A stretch of DNA of 64,000 nt from an uncultured Bacteroidia bacterium (GCA_902762435.1 CACWOH010000014.1:60282-124281); one strand, 5' to 3'. Positions 16,601 to 25,495 are shown, numbered from the stretch's first letter. Notes: generated by a model from the letters alone, not told the origin. Program-made: numbers and translations.

Positions 16601-18872
16601 CTTCGCCGGAGCGCAGGATCTTGCCTTCGTGGAGGAGCCTGTAGGTGAGCTTGAGCGCGGGATGCGTCCGGACGGCGCCCCGGCTGCCGAGCTGGATGCT
16701 GCTCCGGATGACGTCCTCGCCCACGATCGCGCCCCGGCTGTAGCGGTCGGGCACCTCGAAGCGGCCGTCCACGCGGTTCGTCACGGCGATGTTGAGGGGG
16801 AGGTTGGCGGACACGCCCACGGTCTTGCGGAACTCCAGGGTCTCGCCCGTGGCGTCCGTCACGCGGACGGTGATGACCACGTTGCTGTAGTAATACCGGG
16901 CCTCAGGGCCCTTGAAATGCAGGCTGAAGTCGCCGGCGGGGGAGAGTTCCAGTTTGCCGTCGGCGAGGGGCTCGCCGTTGTATTCGGCGGTCCAGCGCGC
17001 GTCGGTGCCGTTGATGCTGTGGCCGGAGTAGCTGCGTACCGTTCCGGCGGCGCTGATTTCGTCGCCGGGCAGGTAGAAGCGGTCGTCGGGCTTCCAGCTC
17101 AGGTCGAAGGTAGGCAGGACGAATTCGTCCGCACGGACGCGCGTGGACGCGACCGTGCGCCCGTTTTCAAAGATGTTGATGGTGTACATCCCGCCCTTGG
17201 CGCCCTTCCTGAGCACGAAGGCGCCGGCCGCGCTGCCGTACTCGCCCGTGGTCAGTTCTTCTTCGCCGATCTCCTTGCCTTCCGGGTCGGTGAGCCTGGC
17301 GCGCAGGCGGATGCCGGCGGCGCGGGTGGCGAACTCGTAGGTGCCTTCATAGAGCATGACCTTGTAGCGGACCGTCTCGTCGGGGTTGAAGGCGCTGCGG
17401 TCCGTGATCAGCATCGCCCTGTGCCGGGGCGGGTTCTGCCGCTCTACCTCGCCGCGTTCCTGGTAGCCGAAGCCGTGCTTCGGGCTCTTCCGGATCCGGC
17501 CGCCCAGTTCGGTAACGGCCTGGAGGGTGTAGTAGCGCGAGTGCTTTCCCTTCTCCAGGATGCCGGTGATGCTCTCGGGCAGGTAGGTGAAGCCGTCGAG
17601 GGTCATCGCCTCCGTCCGCGCCACCTCCTTCCCGTCGTTGTCGTACAGGACGAAGCGGCAGCTCTTCACGGGCTCGCCGCTGAGGTAGTCGGCCACGTAC
17701 ACGCCGTAGCCGTCACGGTCGCGCTTGTGCGCGATGGAGAGGGTATATCGCTGGTATTCGCTCTTCGTCTCCACCTTGCCGCCGGTGCACACCAGGTTGT
17801 AGGTCTTGTCCTCCAGGTCCGGGAACCTGAGGGTCAGGGTATCCGGGACGTAGAAGCTCTTTTTCGGATTGTCCACCGTGGCGGAGAACACCTCCCGGGC
17901 CCCGTCGAGGATGCGCACGCGCACCGAGGGGATGTTGCGGACGCTGAAGGTGGCCGTGCCCTTCTCCACCTCCACGTTGAGGGTCTGCGCGGTCAGGGCG
18001 GCGAGGATCTCGTCCGCTTCGGTGCAGCAGTCCGCGATGGCTTTCTCCTCGCCGCTGAAGAGTTTCCGGTCGTTGATGAAGCGCGCGCAGTCGTCGGCGA
18101 GCAGGCTGTACTGCTCCGAGCTGCCCTTGTCCCAGCGCAGGTCGTTGTTCCGGCGGATCAGCAGGTACTGGCGGGCGAGCATCGTGACCGCCTTGCCGGG
18201 ATAATCCAGGATGATCCCGTCCATCGTTTTCTTCGCATCGTCCGTGGAGAGGGTCTGGGCGATGGTGTATTCGGCGAAGGCTTCCTGCGGATAGCGGCCC
18301 TTGAAATGCGCGCGCACGGCGTCCCGCACCTCCGTGGACCGGCGGTCGGCGAGCAGGCTCCACAGGGCGAACTCGTAGTCGTTGGCGAAGGAGGGGACCA
18401 GGACCGGGGAGAAGAGGTATCCGTTCACGGCGGGGTCGTTCCGGTGGAATTCCGGGTGGCTGGCGGCCAGGAGACGGTCCTTGTTCTCCTGGACGTATTT
18501 GAACATGTCTTCGGAGGCCTGGCGGTCCTTCCAGTTGTAGAAATGCATCACGGGCTCGTCGAAGCGTCCGATCTCCGCGTCCGCCTGGGTGCGGAGTTCG
18601 TCCCGGAGCTTCCAGTTGGTGCTGACCCGGGCGTCCACGTATTTCCAGCAGGCGTCATAGTAGTCCCAGGCCAGCCGCTGGGAGAGGGCCTGCTCCTTGA
18701 TCCGGGTCAGGATGTCCGCCTGGTCTTTGGGCCGGTCGGCGTCGACGGCCTTCTGGTATTCGGACCAGAGCCTGGTCAGGGTGTGGCCGTCCTTGTCTGC
18801 GGCGCAAGCGTGAAAAGTCATGATATGGGTTAAGCTTAACAGGATGACGGATATGAGTTTCAGTGCTTTCAT
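13644..18872 (-). CDS. Alpha-2-macroglobulin-like secreted protein (MG2/A2M/TED domains)
   Basis: Protein of 1742 residues. Secretion signal at the N-terminus (MKALKLISVILLSLTHIMTF followed by HACAAD, a possible weak lipobox). An N-terminal helical region of about 290 residues, then macroglobulin domains; MG2-like block near residue 490 (TDRSAFNPDETVRYKVMLYE), A2M block near 1060 (FLRSDKDGVVTFNFSTADKL), and an alpha/alpha-toroid TED-like region near 1300-1600 (CHNGDGGFGWFPEMSSSAVL). The thioester CxEQ motif of trapping macroglobulins is absent. It is likely a periplasmic or surface scaffold; no PBP1C gene is next to it. It follows folC by 12 nt. Confidence 0.85.
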   Translation of the reverse strand: MKALKLISVILLSLTHIMTFHACAADKDGHTLTRLWSEYQKAVDADRPKDQADILTRIKEQALSQRLAWDYYDACWKYVDARVSTNWKLRDELRTQADAEIGRFDEPVMHFYNWKDRQASEDMFKYVQENKDRLLAASHPEFHRNDPAVNGYLFSPVLVPSFANDYEFALWSLLADRRSTEVRDAVRAHFKGRYPQEAFAEYTIAQTLSTDDAKKTMDGIILDYPGKAVTMLARQYLLIRRNNDLRWDKGSSEQYSLLADDCARFINDRKLFSGEEKAIADCCTEADEILAALTAQTLNVEVEKGTATFSVRNIPSVRVRILDGAREVFSATVDNPKKSFYVPDTLTLRFPDLEDKTYNLVCTGGKVETKSEYQRYTLSIAHKRDRDGYGVYVADYLSGEPVKSCRFVLYDNDGKEVARTEAMTLDGFTYLPESITGILEKGKHSRYYTLQAVTELGGRIRKSPKHGFGYQERGEVERQNPPRHRAMLITDRSAFNPDETVRYKVMLYEGTYEFATRAAGIRLRARLTDPEGKEIGEEELTTGEYGSAAGAFVLRKGAKGGMYTINIFENGRTVASTRVRADEFVLPTFDLSWKPDDRFYLPGDEISAAGTVRSYSGHSINGTDARWTAEYNGEPLADGKLELSPAGDFSLHFKGPEARYYYSNVVITVRVTDATGETLEFRKTVGVSANLPLNIAVTNRVDGRFEVPDRYSRGAIVGEDVIRSSIQLGSRGAVRTHPALKLTYRLLHEGKILRSGEAENGKDLPLDLSGYPSGLYTIEATASAKAGNGNTYDDTETFEVVKASDADTVLDMDVASFFKEIADDGRGIALQFGSTTGPVWAVAELYGDGNRLLEHRIVRLAGVRGKEGSLATVRFDRRPGYPEALSLKLFWFKDAHAYEYTRTLDRREARFQLPLSFSRFLDTTAPHTDYSFTLRTAEGVEVAATIFDKSTETIQPNRWHTDTPDLRDLPYVGYDYSIGVDESYAYRSEEDARAIRTRGRMLSKSAAMGAGAVEMMVEDSAPMAMARMEDNAVSYDAAELDEEAAENGSAEPENGAIRENFANTIAWEPFLRSDKDGVVTFNFSTADKLSTYYVQLFAHDKAFHNETLRQEMVVTLPVKVAVVQPQFLYEGDRYVARVSLANSTDKPVSGRLSVKFLNGKDYRTAPTVSEKGTAITVPAHGSADFSFGISAPRLADLGLLVNFTADDKDAGSDGVFVTMPVKPAVQTITEAHSALLLAGMDRDALLASLRREFVNVQGAQAALKEISILGMIQEAVPEKVLPQSDNLLDQSEALFANHLIDILPGGKASGATPEQRAEMVEKILACHNGDGGFGWFPEMSSSAVLTAVLLERIAEMGDACPEKLAATTADAVRFLDATYFGDRFRPIWCGALSFDQYLHVRALFPEVNFSPKGASFKELREFKKNAKAYLVPGAKRGLNGQVFAKARRMKTLRALVENERGASLARAWGISLFASGRLRKSLEKDVESLLQYAEPHRSGGIYYPNAVMPWRGLLESELYAHSLICDLLTDCGHNEVAEGIRLWIMVQKETQQWEDDPAYIQAIGSVLRGTEATLQTKVLALSATTTLPFEQIKAAGNGFTVSRSYTREGQPLKDGDVLHVGDKIVATYRIWNEENRSFVRLTAPRPAALRPVNQLSGRYGWFARPISITGWVSFSPQGYRSVLADRTEFWFDSYPEENTSFTEEFFVTQEGTFQSPVPVIESLYAPHYRANDDGHPAVTVQP

Positions 18873-18884
18873 AAAGCGGCGGGA

Positions 18885-20114
18885 TTAATCGTTGAACATA
18901 TCGACGGCTTCTGCTACAACAAAATTGCTGCCACCGATATACAAGATGCACCCGGGGAGGCGATTTGCTGCATCAAGCGCCTGCCGGACGCCCTCCCGCA
19001 CGCTCCCGCAGACGGTACGGTCCAGCCCTTCCAGCGCCGCTCCGAGCCGTTCGGCGGGCAGGGCCCGCTCTCCCTGCGGGGCCACCAGGAAGTATTTCGC
19101 TTCCGGGGGCATCAGCGGCCGGATGCCGGCGAGGTCCTTGTCGGCCATGATGCCGAAGACGATGAGCAGCGGGCGGCCGCTTTCCTTCAGCCGGCGGAAG
19201 TTTTCGGCCAGCGCGGGCGGATTGTGCCCGATGTCGCAGATGACTTCGGGATCCTCCCGCAGGCGCTGCCAGCGGCCGCGCAGGCCGGTGCGGGCGGCGG
19301 TGTGCTCCAGCGCCGCGCGGTCGGCGGGCTCGCCGAGCAGTTCGAGCGCAGCGAGGACGGTGCGTAGGTTGGCGTCCTGGCAGGGGCCGCCCAGGTCGGT
19401 CGGGAACAGCTCCGCGTCGAAGTCCTCCGCCCAGAAGAGCGGGCAGGGGGCCGCCGCGGCGTGCGCCTCGAAGACCGGCGCGGTCTGCTCGTCGCGCTGC
19501 CCGCAGAGGGCGGGCACGCCGGGCTTGAAGATCCCCGCCTTTTCGGCGGCGATCTTGGCGCGCGTGTCGCCGAGCAGGGCGCAGTGGTCCAGGCCGATGC
19601 TCGTTACGACCGACAGCTCCGGGGTGAGGATGTTGGTGCTGTCCAGGCGGCCGCCCAGGCCGGTTTCGATGACGGCGATGTCCACCTGCCGCTGCGCGAA
19701 GTGGCGGAAGGCGAGCCCGGTCGTGATCTCGAAGAAGGAAAGCCCCTCCAGGTCCTCCTCCTGCAGGAAGCGCAGCACCTCGTCGCGCGGGATCATTTCG
19801 AAGCCTCCGTCCGTGACGGTCTTGATGCGTTCGCGGAAGTCGGTCAGGTGGGGCGAGGTGTACAGGCCCACGCACAGGCCCCGGGCCGCGAGGGCCGAGG
19901 CGAGCAGGGAACAGACGGAACCCTTGCCGTTGGTGCCGGCCACGTGGATGGAGCGGAAGCCCCGGGAAGGGTGGCCCAGGGCGGCGTCGAAGCGCAGCAT
20001 CCCGGACAGCCCCGGCTTATAGGCGCCGGCGGTGAAACCCGAGGTCTGCACGCTCGGATGCCGGCTGAAAAGGTCCTCCAGGAGGCCCTCATAAATGCGA
20101 TCTGTATCGTTCAT
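18885..20114 (-). CDS. folC: Bifunctional folylpolyglutamate/dihydrofolate synthase FolC
   Basis: Protein of 409 residues of the Mur-ligase type that adds glutamate to dihydropteroate or tetrahydrofolate. ATP-binding loop HVAGTNGKGSVCSLLASALA, then GLYTSPHLTDFRERI, the central ALLGDTRAKIAAEKAGIFK and the C-terminal domain with ICDIGHNPPALAENF. Start at the ATG 20112-20114; the frame extends six codons to a TTG. A -7 box lies 15 nt upstream of that ATG. First gene of folC, macroglobulin-like protein and small protein. Confidence 0.95.
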   Translation of the reverse strand: MNDTDRIYEGLLEDLFSRHPSVQTSGFTAGAYKPGLSGMLRFDAALGHPSRGFRSIHVAGTNGKGSVCSLLASALAARGLCVGLYTSPHLTDFRERIKTVTDGGFEMIPRDEVLRFLQEEDLEGLSFFEITTGLAFRHFAQRQVDIAVIETGLGGRLDSTNILTPELSVVTSIGLDHCALLGDTRAKIAAEKAGIFKPGVPALCGQRDEQTAPVFEAHAAAAPCPLFWAEDFDAELFPTDLGGPCQDANLRTVLAALELLGEPADRAALEHTAARTGLRGRWQRLREDPEVICDIGHNPPALAENFRRLKESGRPLLIVFGIMADKDLAGIRPLMPPEAKYFLVAPQGERALPAERLGAALEGLDRTVCGSVREGVRQALDAANRLPGCILYIGGSNFVVAEAVDMFND

Positions 20115-20129
20115 AGTTGCAACTGAATC

Positions 20130-20137
20130 CAAATTTA
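20130..20137 (-). promoter_or_regulatory. Predicted -7 box (TAAATTTG) for folC
   Basis: Minus-strand TAAATTTG matches TAnnTTTG, in the AT-rich divergent gap between folC and the plus-strand gene at 20166. It overlaps the alternative TTG start of folC, which argues for the ATG at 20114. Confidence 0.5.
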
Positions 20138-20165
20138 ATTAATTTTACACGCTTTTACGTACCGG

Positions 20166-21293
20166 ATGGCAGAAAAAACTTCAGCGTTGCACGCGATCTA
20201 CGTCATCGACGGGGTGCAGGAGGAATATACTCCCGCACAGTTGCTCGATGCGGTGACCGAGCCGGAAGGCCGGCACCCTTTCCCCGGCCCGGCCGAGGCG
20301 CGCGCCGTGGACGAGACCCTGGATCCGGTGTTCCGCGGCGCCGAATTCGACCTGGACGCCGTGGGGGACTATCTGGATGCCGTGTGTGCCACGCCCCGGA
20401 CGGTCCCGCCGGCCGCCGCCGATTCCTACACCCGTGTCCGCGTGGCGTCCGCCCTGATCGACACCGTGTGGCGGACGGGCCGTTTCCGGCTCGGCGACCT
20501 GCGCCTGGACGCCTCCTGGCGTTGGGATATGGAGCCCGTGGGGGCACGGGCGGCCTTCTATGCCTCCGTGCGCGCCGCGGCCGATTACGTGGATGCCCTG
20601 GGGCTCAAGTTCTCCTCCTACCGCTGCACGCGGACTTCCGGTCCGTCCGAGCTGACGCTCCGCGCCCGGATCACGCGGGAGGCCGACGAGGACCAGTACG
20701 GCTTCGTCAGCGAGCCCTTCAGTTCCGTGCACCCGGTGCTCGGGACACGCCGCTCCTGCCCCGCCGTCTTCGCGCCCGACCCGCAGAGCTGGGTGGTGTT
20801 CATCCCCTTCGACCCGGCGGATTTCCGCCTGGGCGGCTCGCTGCTGGCGCAGACACTGGGCCTGGGCGGGGGGCCTTCCCCGCAGATTACCGACGCGGAC
20901 TACTTCACGGACTGCTACGAGGTGGTCCGGGAACTCGTCGAGGACGGCATCCTGCTGTCCGGGGGCACCGTGGGCGAGGGCGGCCTGCTCCGCGCCGTCC
21001 GCCAGATGGCGGTGGGGTGCGGGCTGACCGTGGACATCTCCGGCATCCTCCAGTCCTACCAGGAGAAAGAGCCCGTGCGCGTGCTCTTCTCCGAGATTCC
21101 GGGCGTGCTGGTTCAGATCCACGACGCTGATTTCGATTATCTGGACGCCGAACTGCTGCTGCAGGACGTGGCCTTCTTCCCGCTGGGGCATCCCGTTCCC
21201 GGCTCGCCGGAGGTCCGCGTGAAGGCGTCCGCCAAGACCGGCATACAAACCATCTTAGAATCCCTGATGCGTAACGCGGAAGGGGAAGACTGA
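20166..21293 (+). CDS. Divergent AIR synthase/PurL-related protein
   Basis: Protein of 375 residues. The C-terminal half resembles the second domain of AIRS/PurL/SelD enzymes: FRLGGSLLAQTLG, then VVRELVEDGILLSGGTVGEG and GLLRAVRQMA, and VRVLFSEIPGVLVQI as in PurL. The N-terminal half is poorly matched, though PRTVPPAAADSYTRVRVASA could be a decayed start domain. The full-length PurL is about 1200 residues, so this is a short relative with unknown substrate. It ends 4 nt before the PIN-PhoH gene, suggesting co-transcription. Function is not proven by sequence alone. Confidence 0.6.
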   Translation: MAEKTSALHAIYVIDGVQEEYTPAQLLDAVTEPEGRHPFPGPAEARAVDETLDPVFRGAEFDLDAVGDYLDAVCATPRTVPPAAADSYTRVRVASALIDTVWRTGRFRLGDLRLDASWRWDMEPVGARAAFYASVRAAADYVDALGLKFSSYRCTRTSGPSELTLRARITREADEDQYGFVSEPFSSVHPVLGTRRSCPAVFAPDPQSWVVFIPFDPADFRLGGSLLAQTLGLGGGPSPQITDADYFTDCYEVVRELVEDGILLSGGTVGEGGLLRAVRQMAVGCGLTVDISGILQSYQEKEPVRVLFSEIPGVLVQIHDADFDYLDAELLLQDVAFFPLGHPVPGSPEVRVKASAKTGIQTILESLMRNAEGED

Positions 21294-21297
21294 CACC

Positions 21298-22638
21298 ATG
21301 GGCAAACCGAAAATCTTCGTGCTCGACACCAACATCATCCTGCACGACCACAAAGCCATCCGCAAGTTCCAGGACAACGACTTGGTAATCCCGATCGCCG
21401 TGATCGAGGAGGTGGACAAGTTCAAGAAAGGCACGGACACCCTGTCCTACAACGCCCGCGGCTTCATGCGCGACATCGACAAGATCACGAACGGCAAGAG
21501 CTTCGGGGAAGCGGGCCTGCCGATCGGCAAGGGCCTGGGCTGCATCAAGGTGGAACCCAACCACCCCTTCGCGCCGCCTTTCGACACCCTGTTCATCGAC
21601 GACACGCAGGACCACCGCATCCTCTCCACCGCGATGTGGGTGCGGGACACGCATCCCGACCGCTTCGTGGCGCTCGTGACCAAGGACATCAACCTGCGCA
21701 TGAAGGCGAAAGCCGCCGGGATGGAGGTGCAGGACTACCTGACCGACAAGGTCGAGGACCAGCGGATCGAAGACTCCCAGCGGGAGGTGCAGCACCTCAC
21801 CCCGGACGCCGACGTCCTGCAGGAACTCTCCTTCGGGCCGGACAATTCCGTGGAATGGTCCCGCGTCGTCGGGAAGAAACCCGCTCCCAACCAGATGTAC
21901 ATCTTCCGCTGGGAAGGCGAGCGCGGCGAGAGCCTCTGCGCCCGCTACGACGCCGGCCGCGACCGCATCGTGCTGGTCAAGGCCCGGAACGCCTACGGCA
22001 TCCGTCCGCGCAACGACGAGCAGAAACTGGCCCTGGACGCCTTGATGAACCCGGATGTGGAGCTGGTCTCGCTGACCGGCGGGGCGGGCACGGGCAAGAC
22101 GCTGCTCGCCCTGGCCGCCGCCCTGGCCCAGGAAGACGAGTACGAACACATCTACCTGTCGCGCCCGACGGTCATCCTCGGCAACCAGGACCTCGGCTTC
22201 CTGCCGGGCGACCAGAAACAGAAGATGAGCCCCTTCCTGCAGCCCCTGATGGACAACCTGAACGTGATCAAAGACCAGTTCCGCCCCACCTCCAAGGAGG
22301 CGCAGCGGATCGAAGCCATGCTCACGAAGGAGAAGCTGATCATCGAGCCGCTGGCCTACATCCGCGGCCGCAGCCTGGGCCGGTGCTTCTTCATCATCGA
22401 CGAGGCGCAGAACCTCACCCCGCACGAGATGAAGACCATCATCACCCGGGCCGGCGAGGGGACCAAGATGGTCTTCACGGGTGATATCTTCCAGATCGAC
22501 CAGCCCTATCTGGACCAGTGGTCCAACGGCCTGACGCACCTGGGCGAGAAGATGGCCGGCCAGGAGGTCTTCCAGCACGTCTTCCTGCGCAAGGGCGAAC
22601 GGAGCACGCTGTCCGAACTGGCCGCAAAGTTGCTATAA
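21298..22638 (+). CDS. PIN domain-PhoH ATPase (PhoH2-type)
   Basis: Protein of 446 residues. N-terminal PIN nuclease fold (about 1-150) with conserved acidic residues: VLDTNIILHD, PIAVIEEVDKFKKG, LVTKDINLRMKA. C-terminal PhoH ATPase with Walker A TGGAGTGKTLLALAAAL (about 259-275), Walker B CFFIIDEAQNLTPHEMK (about 362-378) and TRAGEGTKMVFTGD. Proteins of this PIN-PhoH build are RNA helicase/ribonucleases in other bacteria. It stands alone here without an antitoxin-like gene, 4 nt after the AIRS-like gene. Confidence 0.92.
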   Translation: MGKPKIFVLDTNIILHDHKAIRKFQDNDLVIPIAVIEEVDKFKKGTDTLSYNARGFMRDIDKITNGKSFGEAGLPIGKGLGCIKVEPNHPFAPPFDTLFIDDTQDHRILSTAMWVRDTHPDRFVALVTKDINLRMKAKAAGMEVQDYLTDKVEDQRIEDSQREVQHLTPDADVLQELSFGPDNSVEWSRVVGKKPAPNQMYIFRWEGERGESLCARYDAGRDRIVLVKARNAYGIRPRNDEQKLALDALMNPDVELVSLTGGAGTGKTLLALAAALAQEDEYEHIYLSRPTVILGNQDLGFLPGDQKQKMSPFLQPLMDNLNVIKDQFRPTSKEAQRIEAMLTKEKLIIEPLAYIRGRSLGRCFFIIDEAQNLTPHEMKTIITRAGEGTKMVFTGDIFQIDQPYLDQWSNGLTHLGEKMAGQEVFQHVFLRKGERSTLSELAAKLL

Positions 22639-22652
22639 TGAGTTTTTTATCG

Positions 22653-22660
22653 TAAATTCG
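22653..22660 (+). promoter_or_regulatory. Possible -7 box (TAAATTCG) for ppdK
   Basis: One mismatch to TAnnTTTG, about 33 nt before the ppdK ATG and just after the preceding stop. No clear -33 partner. Confidence 0.3.
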
Positions 22661-22693
22661 CGGCGCGAAACTAACTGATATACCTGATATCCT

Positions 22694-25420
22694 ATGTACG
22701 AGATGAAAAAACGCGTTTATCGCTTCGGCGGAAAGACCGCCGAAGGCGATGGAAGCATGCGTGAGCTCCTGGGTGGAAAGGGAGCCAACCTGGCCGAGAT
22801 GAGCAAGCTCGGCATGCCGGTCCCGGCAGGTTTCACCATCACGACGGAATGCTGCGCCGAGTACTACCAGCTCGGCGGCGGCTACACCGAAGAACTCAAA
22901 ATGGAGGTCCGTGGTGCCCTGAACGCGACCGAAGCCCTGATGGGCAAGAAATTCGGAGACCCTGAGGATCCCCTCCTGGTAAGCTGCCGCTCCGGCGCCC
23001 GCTCTTCGATGCCGGGCATGATGGACACCATCCTCAACATCGGTCTCTGCTCCGCGACGATTCCCGGCATGATCAAGAAGACCGGCAATCCGCGCTTCGT
23101 GTACGACGCCTACCGCCGCCTTATCATGATGTATTCCGACGTCGTGATGGAGAAGGCCGAGGGCATCGAGCCCGCCGACGGCCAGGGCATCCGCCAGCAG
23201 CTGGACCGGATGATGGCCGAACTGAAAGAGAAGAAAGGCTACGCTTCCGATACCGAGATCACGGCCGACGAGCTCAAGGACCTCTGCGAGAAGTTCAAGA
23301 AGAAGGTCAAGGAAGTCCTCGGCGTCGAATTCCCCGATACGGCCCAGGACCAGCTCTGGGGCTCCATCGGCGGCGTCTTCAAGTCCTGGAACGGCAAGCG
23401 CGCCATCGCCTACCGCCGCATCGAGAAGATTCCCGATGACTGGGGCACGGCCGTCAACGTCCAGTCCATGGTCTTCGGCAATATGGGCAACACCTCCGCC
23501 ACCGGCGTCGCGTTCTCCCGCAACCCGGCCAACGGCGACAACCGTTTCTACGGCGAGTGGCTGATCAACGCCCAGGGCGAGGACGTGGTCGCGGGCATCC
23601 GCACCCCGAACCCGCTCAACGAGGCCACCAAGAACGACCACAACCGCCACCTCGAGTCCCTCGAGACGGCGATGCCGAAGGTGTACGAGGAGCTCGACGG
23701 CATCCGCAAGCGTCTGGAGAACCACTTCCACGACATGCAGGACATCGAGTTCACGATCCAGGAAGGCACCCTGTGGATGCTGCAGTGCCGCATCGGCAAG
23801 CGCACCGGCCTGGCCGCCCTCCAGATGGCCATCGATATGCTCGACGAGGGCATGATCGACGAGAAGACCGCCGTGATGCGCGTCAGCCCCGCCCAGCTGG
23901 ACGAGGTGCTGCACCCGATCCTGAACCCGACCTCCGAGAAGGAGGCGAAGGTCGTCGCCAAGGGCCTGCCCGCTTCCCCGGGCGGAGCCGTGGGTACCCT
24001 CGTGTTCACCTCCGAAGCCGCGATGGAAGCGGCTGCGGCCGGCAAGAAGACCATCCTCGTCCGCGAGGAGACATCCCCGGAGGACATCCAGGGCATGCGC
24101 GCTTCCGCCGGTATCCTCACCACCCGCGGCGGCATGACCTCCCACGCGGCCCTCGTGGCGCGCGGCTGGGGCAAGTGCTGCATCGTGGGCTGCGAGGCGA
24201 TGAAGATCAACCTCGAGGCCAGGACCATCACCTTTGCCGGTGACAAGAAGGTCTACAAGGAGGGCGACTGGTTCTCCCTGAACGGTTCCAAGGGTCTGGT
24301 CTATGCGAAGAAGATCGAAATGATGGACGCCAGCGAGAACCCGACGTTCATCCGTTTCATGTCCATCGTGGACAAGTACCGCCGCCTGGGCGTGCGTACC
24401 AACGCCGACACCCCGGAGGACGCCCAGAAGGCGCTCGACTTCGGTGCCGAGGGCATCGGCCTCTTCCGTATCGAGCACATGTTCTACGGCAAGAATTCCG
24501 AGACGCCGCTCGCCAAGCTGCGCAAGATGATCCTCTGCACCACCGACCAGGAGCGCAAGGACGCCCTCGCCGAGCTGGAGCCGTTCATCAAGGCTTCCGT
24601 CAAGAGCACCCTCAAGGTGATGGACGGCAAGCCCGTGGTGTTCCGTCTGCTGGATCCGCCGCTGCACGAGTTCGTCCCCACCACCAAGGAGAAGACCGCC
24701 GAGGTGGCCAAGGAACTGGGCATCAGCGCGGCCGAGGTGACCCGCCGCGGCGCCAACCTCCACGAGGTGAACCCGATGATGGGTCTGCGCGGCGTGCGTC
24801 TGCACGTGACGTATCCGCTCATCGCCGAGACGCAGTACCGCGCCATCTTCACGGCCGTGGCCGAACTGTGCCACGAGGGCTACCACCCGCAGCCGGAGAT
24901 CATGATCCCGGTCACGGTGTCCGCCCGCGAGCTGGGCTTCCAGCGCGCCATCTGCGAGCGCATCAAGGCCGAGGTCGAGGTGCACAATGAGATGATCATC
25001 ACCTACAAGTTCGGTACGATGATCGAGATCCCGCGCGCTGCCCTGACCGGCGACCGCATGGCCCGCACCGCAGAGTTCTTCTCCTTCGGTACCAACGACC
25101 TCACCCAGATGACCTTCGGCTTCTCCCGTGACGACGTAGGCACCTTCATGGGCGACTACCTCGGCCACAAGATCCTCGACGCCGACCCGTTCCAGACCAT
25201 CGACACCAAGGCGGTGGGACGGCTGGTCGAGATCGGCATCCAGAGCGGCCGGGCCGGCAGGCCGGACCTCAAGTGCGGCGTGTGCGGCGAGCACGGCGGC
25301 GACCCCGACTCCATCGCGTTCTTCAACAAGATCGGCATCGACTACGTCAGCTGCTCCCCGTTCCGCGTGCCCATCGCCCGTCTCGCGGCGGCGCAGAGCG
25401 CCATCCGCCAGGCGGAGTAA
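22694..25420 (+). CDS. ppdK: Pyruvate, phosphate dikinase
   Basis: Protein of 908 residues that interconverts pyruvate + ATP + Pi and PEP + AMP + PPi. N-terminal ATP-grasp domain (LLGGKGANLAEMSKLGMPVP and later SCRSGARSSMPGMMDTILN), phosphohistidine domain with the catalytic His in ILTTRGGMTSHAALVARGWG (about residue 485), and a C-terminal PEP/pyruvate barrel with the catalytic Cys in LKCGVCGEHGGDP (about 860). Full length for the family. Upstream 50 nt hold a near -7 box (TAAATTCG at 22653). It ends at a strong bidirectional terminator. Confidence 0.97.
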   Translation: MYEMKKRVYRFGGKTAEGDGSMRELLGGKGANLAEMSKLGMPVPAGFTITTECCAEYYQLGGGYTEELKMEVRGALNATEALMGKKFGDPEDPLLVSCRSGARSSMPGMMDTILNIGLCSATIPGMIKKTGNPRFVYDAYRRLIMMYSDVVMEKAEGIEPADGQGIRQQLDRMMAELKEKKGYASDTEITADELKDLCEKFKKKVKEVLGVEFPDTAQDQLWGSIGGVFKSWNGKRAIAYRRIEKIPDDWGTAVNVQSMVFGNMGNTSATGVAFSRNPANGDNRFYGEWLINAQGEDVVAGIRTPNPLNEATKNDHNRHLESLETAMPKVYEELDGIRKRLENHFHDMQDIEFTIQEGTLWMLQCRIGKRTGLAALQMAIDMLDEGMIDEKTAVMRVSPAQLDEVLHPILNPTSEKEAKVVAKGLPASPGGAVGTLVFTSEAAMEAAAAGKKTILVREETSPEDIQGMRASAGILTTRGGMTSHAALVARGWGKCCIVGCEAMKINLEARTITFAGDKKVYKEGDWFSLNGSKGLVYAKKIEMMDASENPTFIRFMSIVDKYRRLGVRTNADTPEDAQKALDFGAEGIGLFRIEHMFYGKNSETPLAKLRKMILCTTDQERKDALAELEPFIKASVKSTLKVMDGKPVVFRLLDPPLHEFVPTTKEKTAEVAKELGISAAEVTRRGANLHEVNPMMGLRGVRLHVTYPLIAETQYRAIFTAVAELCHEGYHPQPEIMIPVTVSARELGFQRAICERIKAEVEVHNEMIITYKFGTMIEIPRAALTGDRMARTAEFFSFGTNDLTQMTFGFSRDDVGTFMGDYLGHKILDADPFQTIDTKAVGRLVEIGIQSGRAGRPDLKCGVCGEHGGDPDSIAFFNKIGIDYVSCSPFRVPIARLAAAQSAIRQAE

Positions 25421-25440
25421 AGCGCTGATTGATTGCCAAA

Positions 25441-25473
25441 AAGAAGGCGGCCCGAAATTCGGACCGCCTTCTT
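25441..25473. terminator. Bidirectional intrinsic terminator between ppdK and DUF389 gene
   Basis: A 16-bp stem with one mismatch: AAGAAGGCGGCCCGAA, short loop, TTCGGACCGCCTTCTT. A-rich and T-rich ends flank it on both sides. It lies between two genes that converge, 20 nt after the ppdK stop. Confidence 0.9.
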
Positions 25474-25495
25474 CCGTTTCCGGCCTTCGCCGGAG

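Noticed and set aside
13503-18833. 1776-residue open frame on the plus strand opposite the macroglobulin-like gene
   Set aside because: It is a GC-rich antisense shadow: the composition is G, V, A, R, H-rich without any fold signature, whereas the minus strand encodes a clear signal peptide and MG/A2M domains.
21298-22638. PIN-PhoH gene as a toxin of a toxin-antitoxin pair
   Set aside because: No small antitoxin-like gene precedes it; the upstream neighbour is the 375-residue AIRS-like protein.
22475-25294. 939-residue minus-strand frame opposite ppdK
   Set aside because: Antisense shadow of a certain, motif-rich PPDK.
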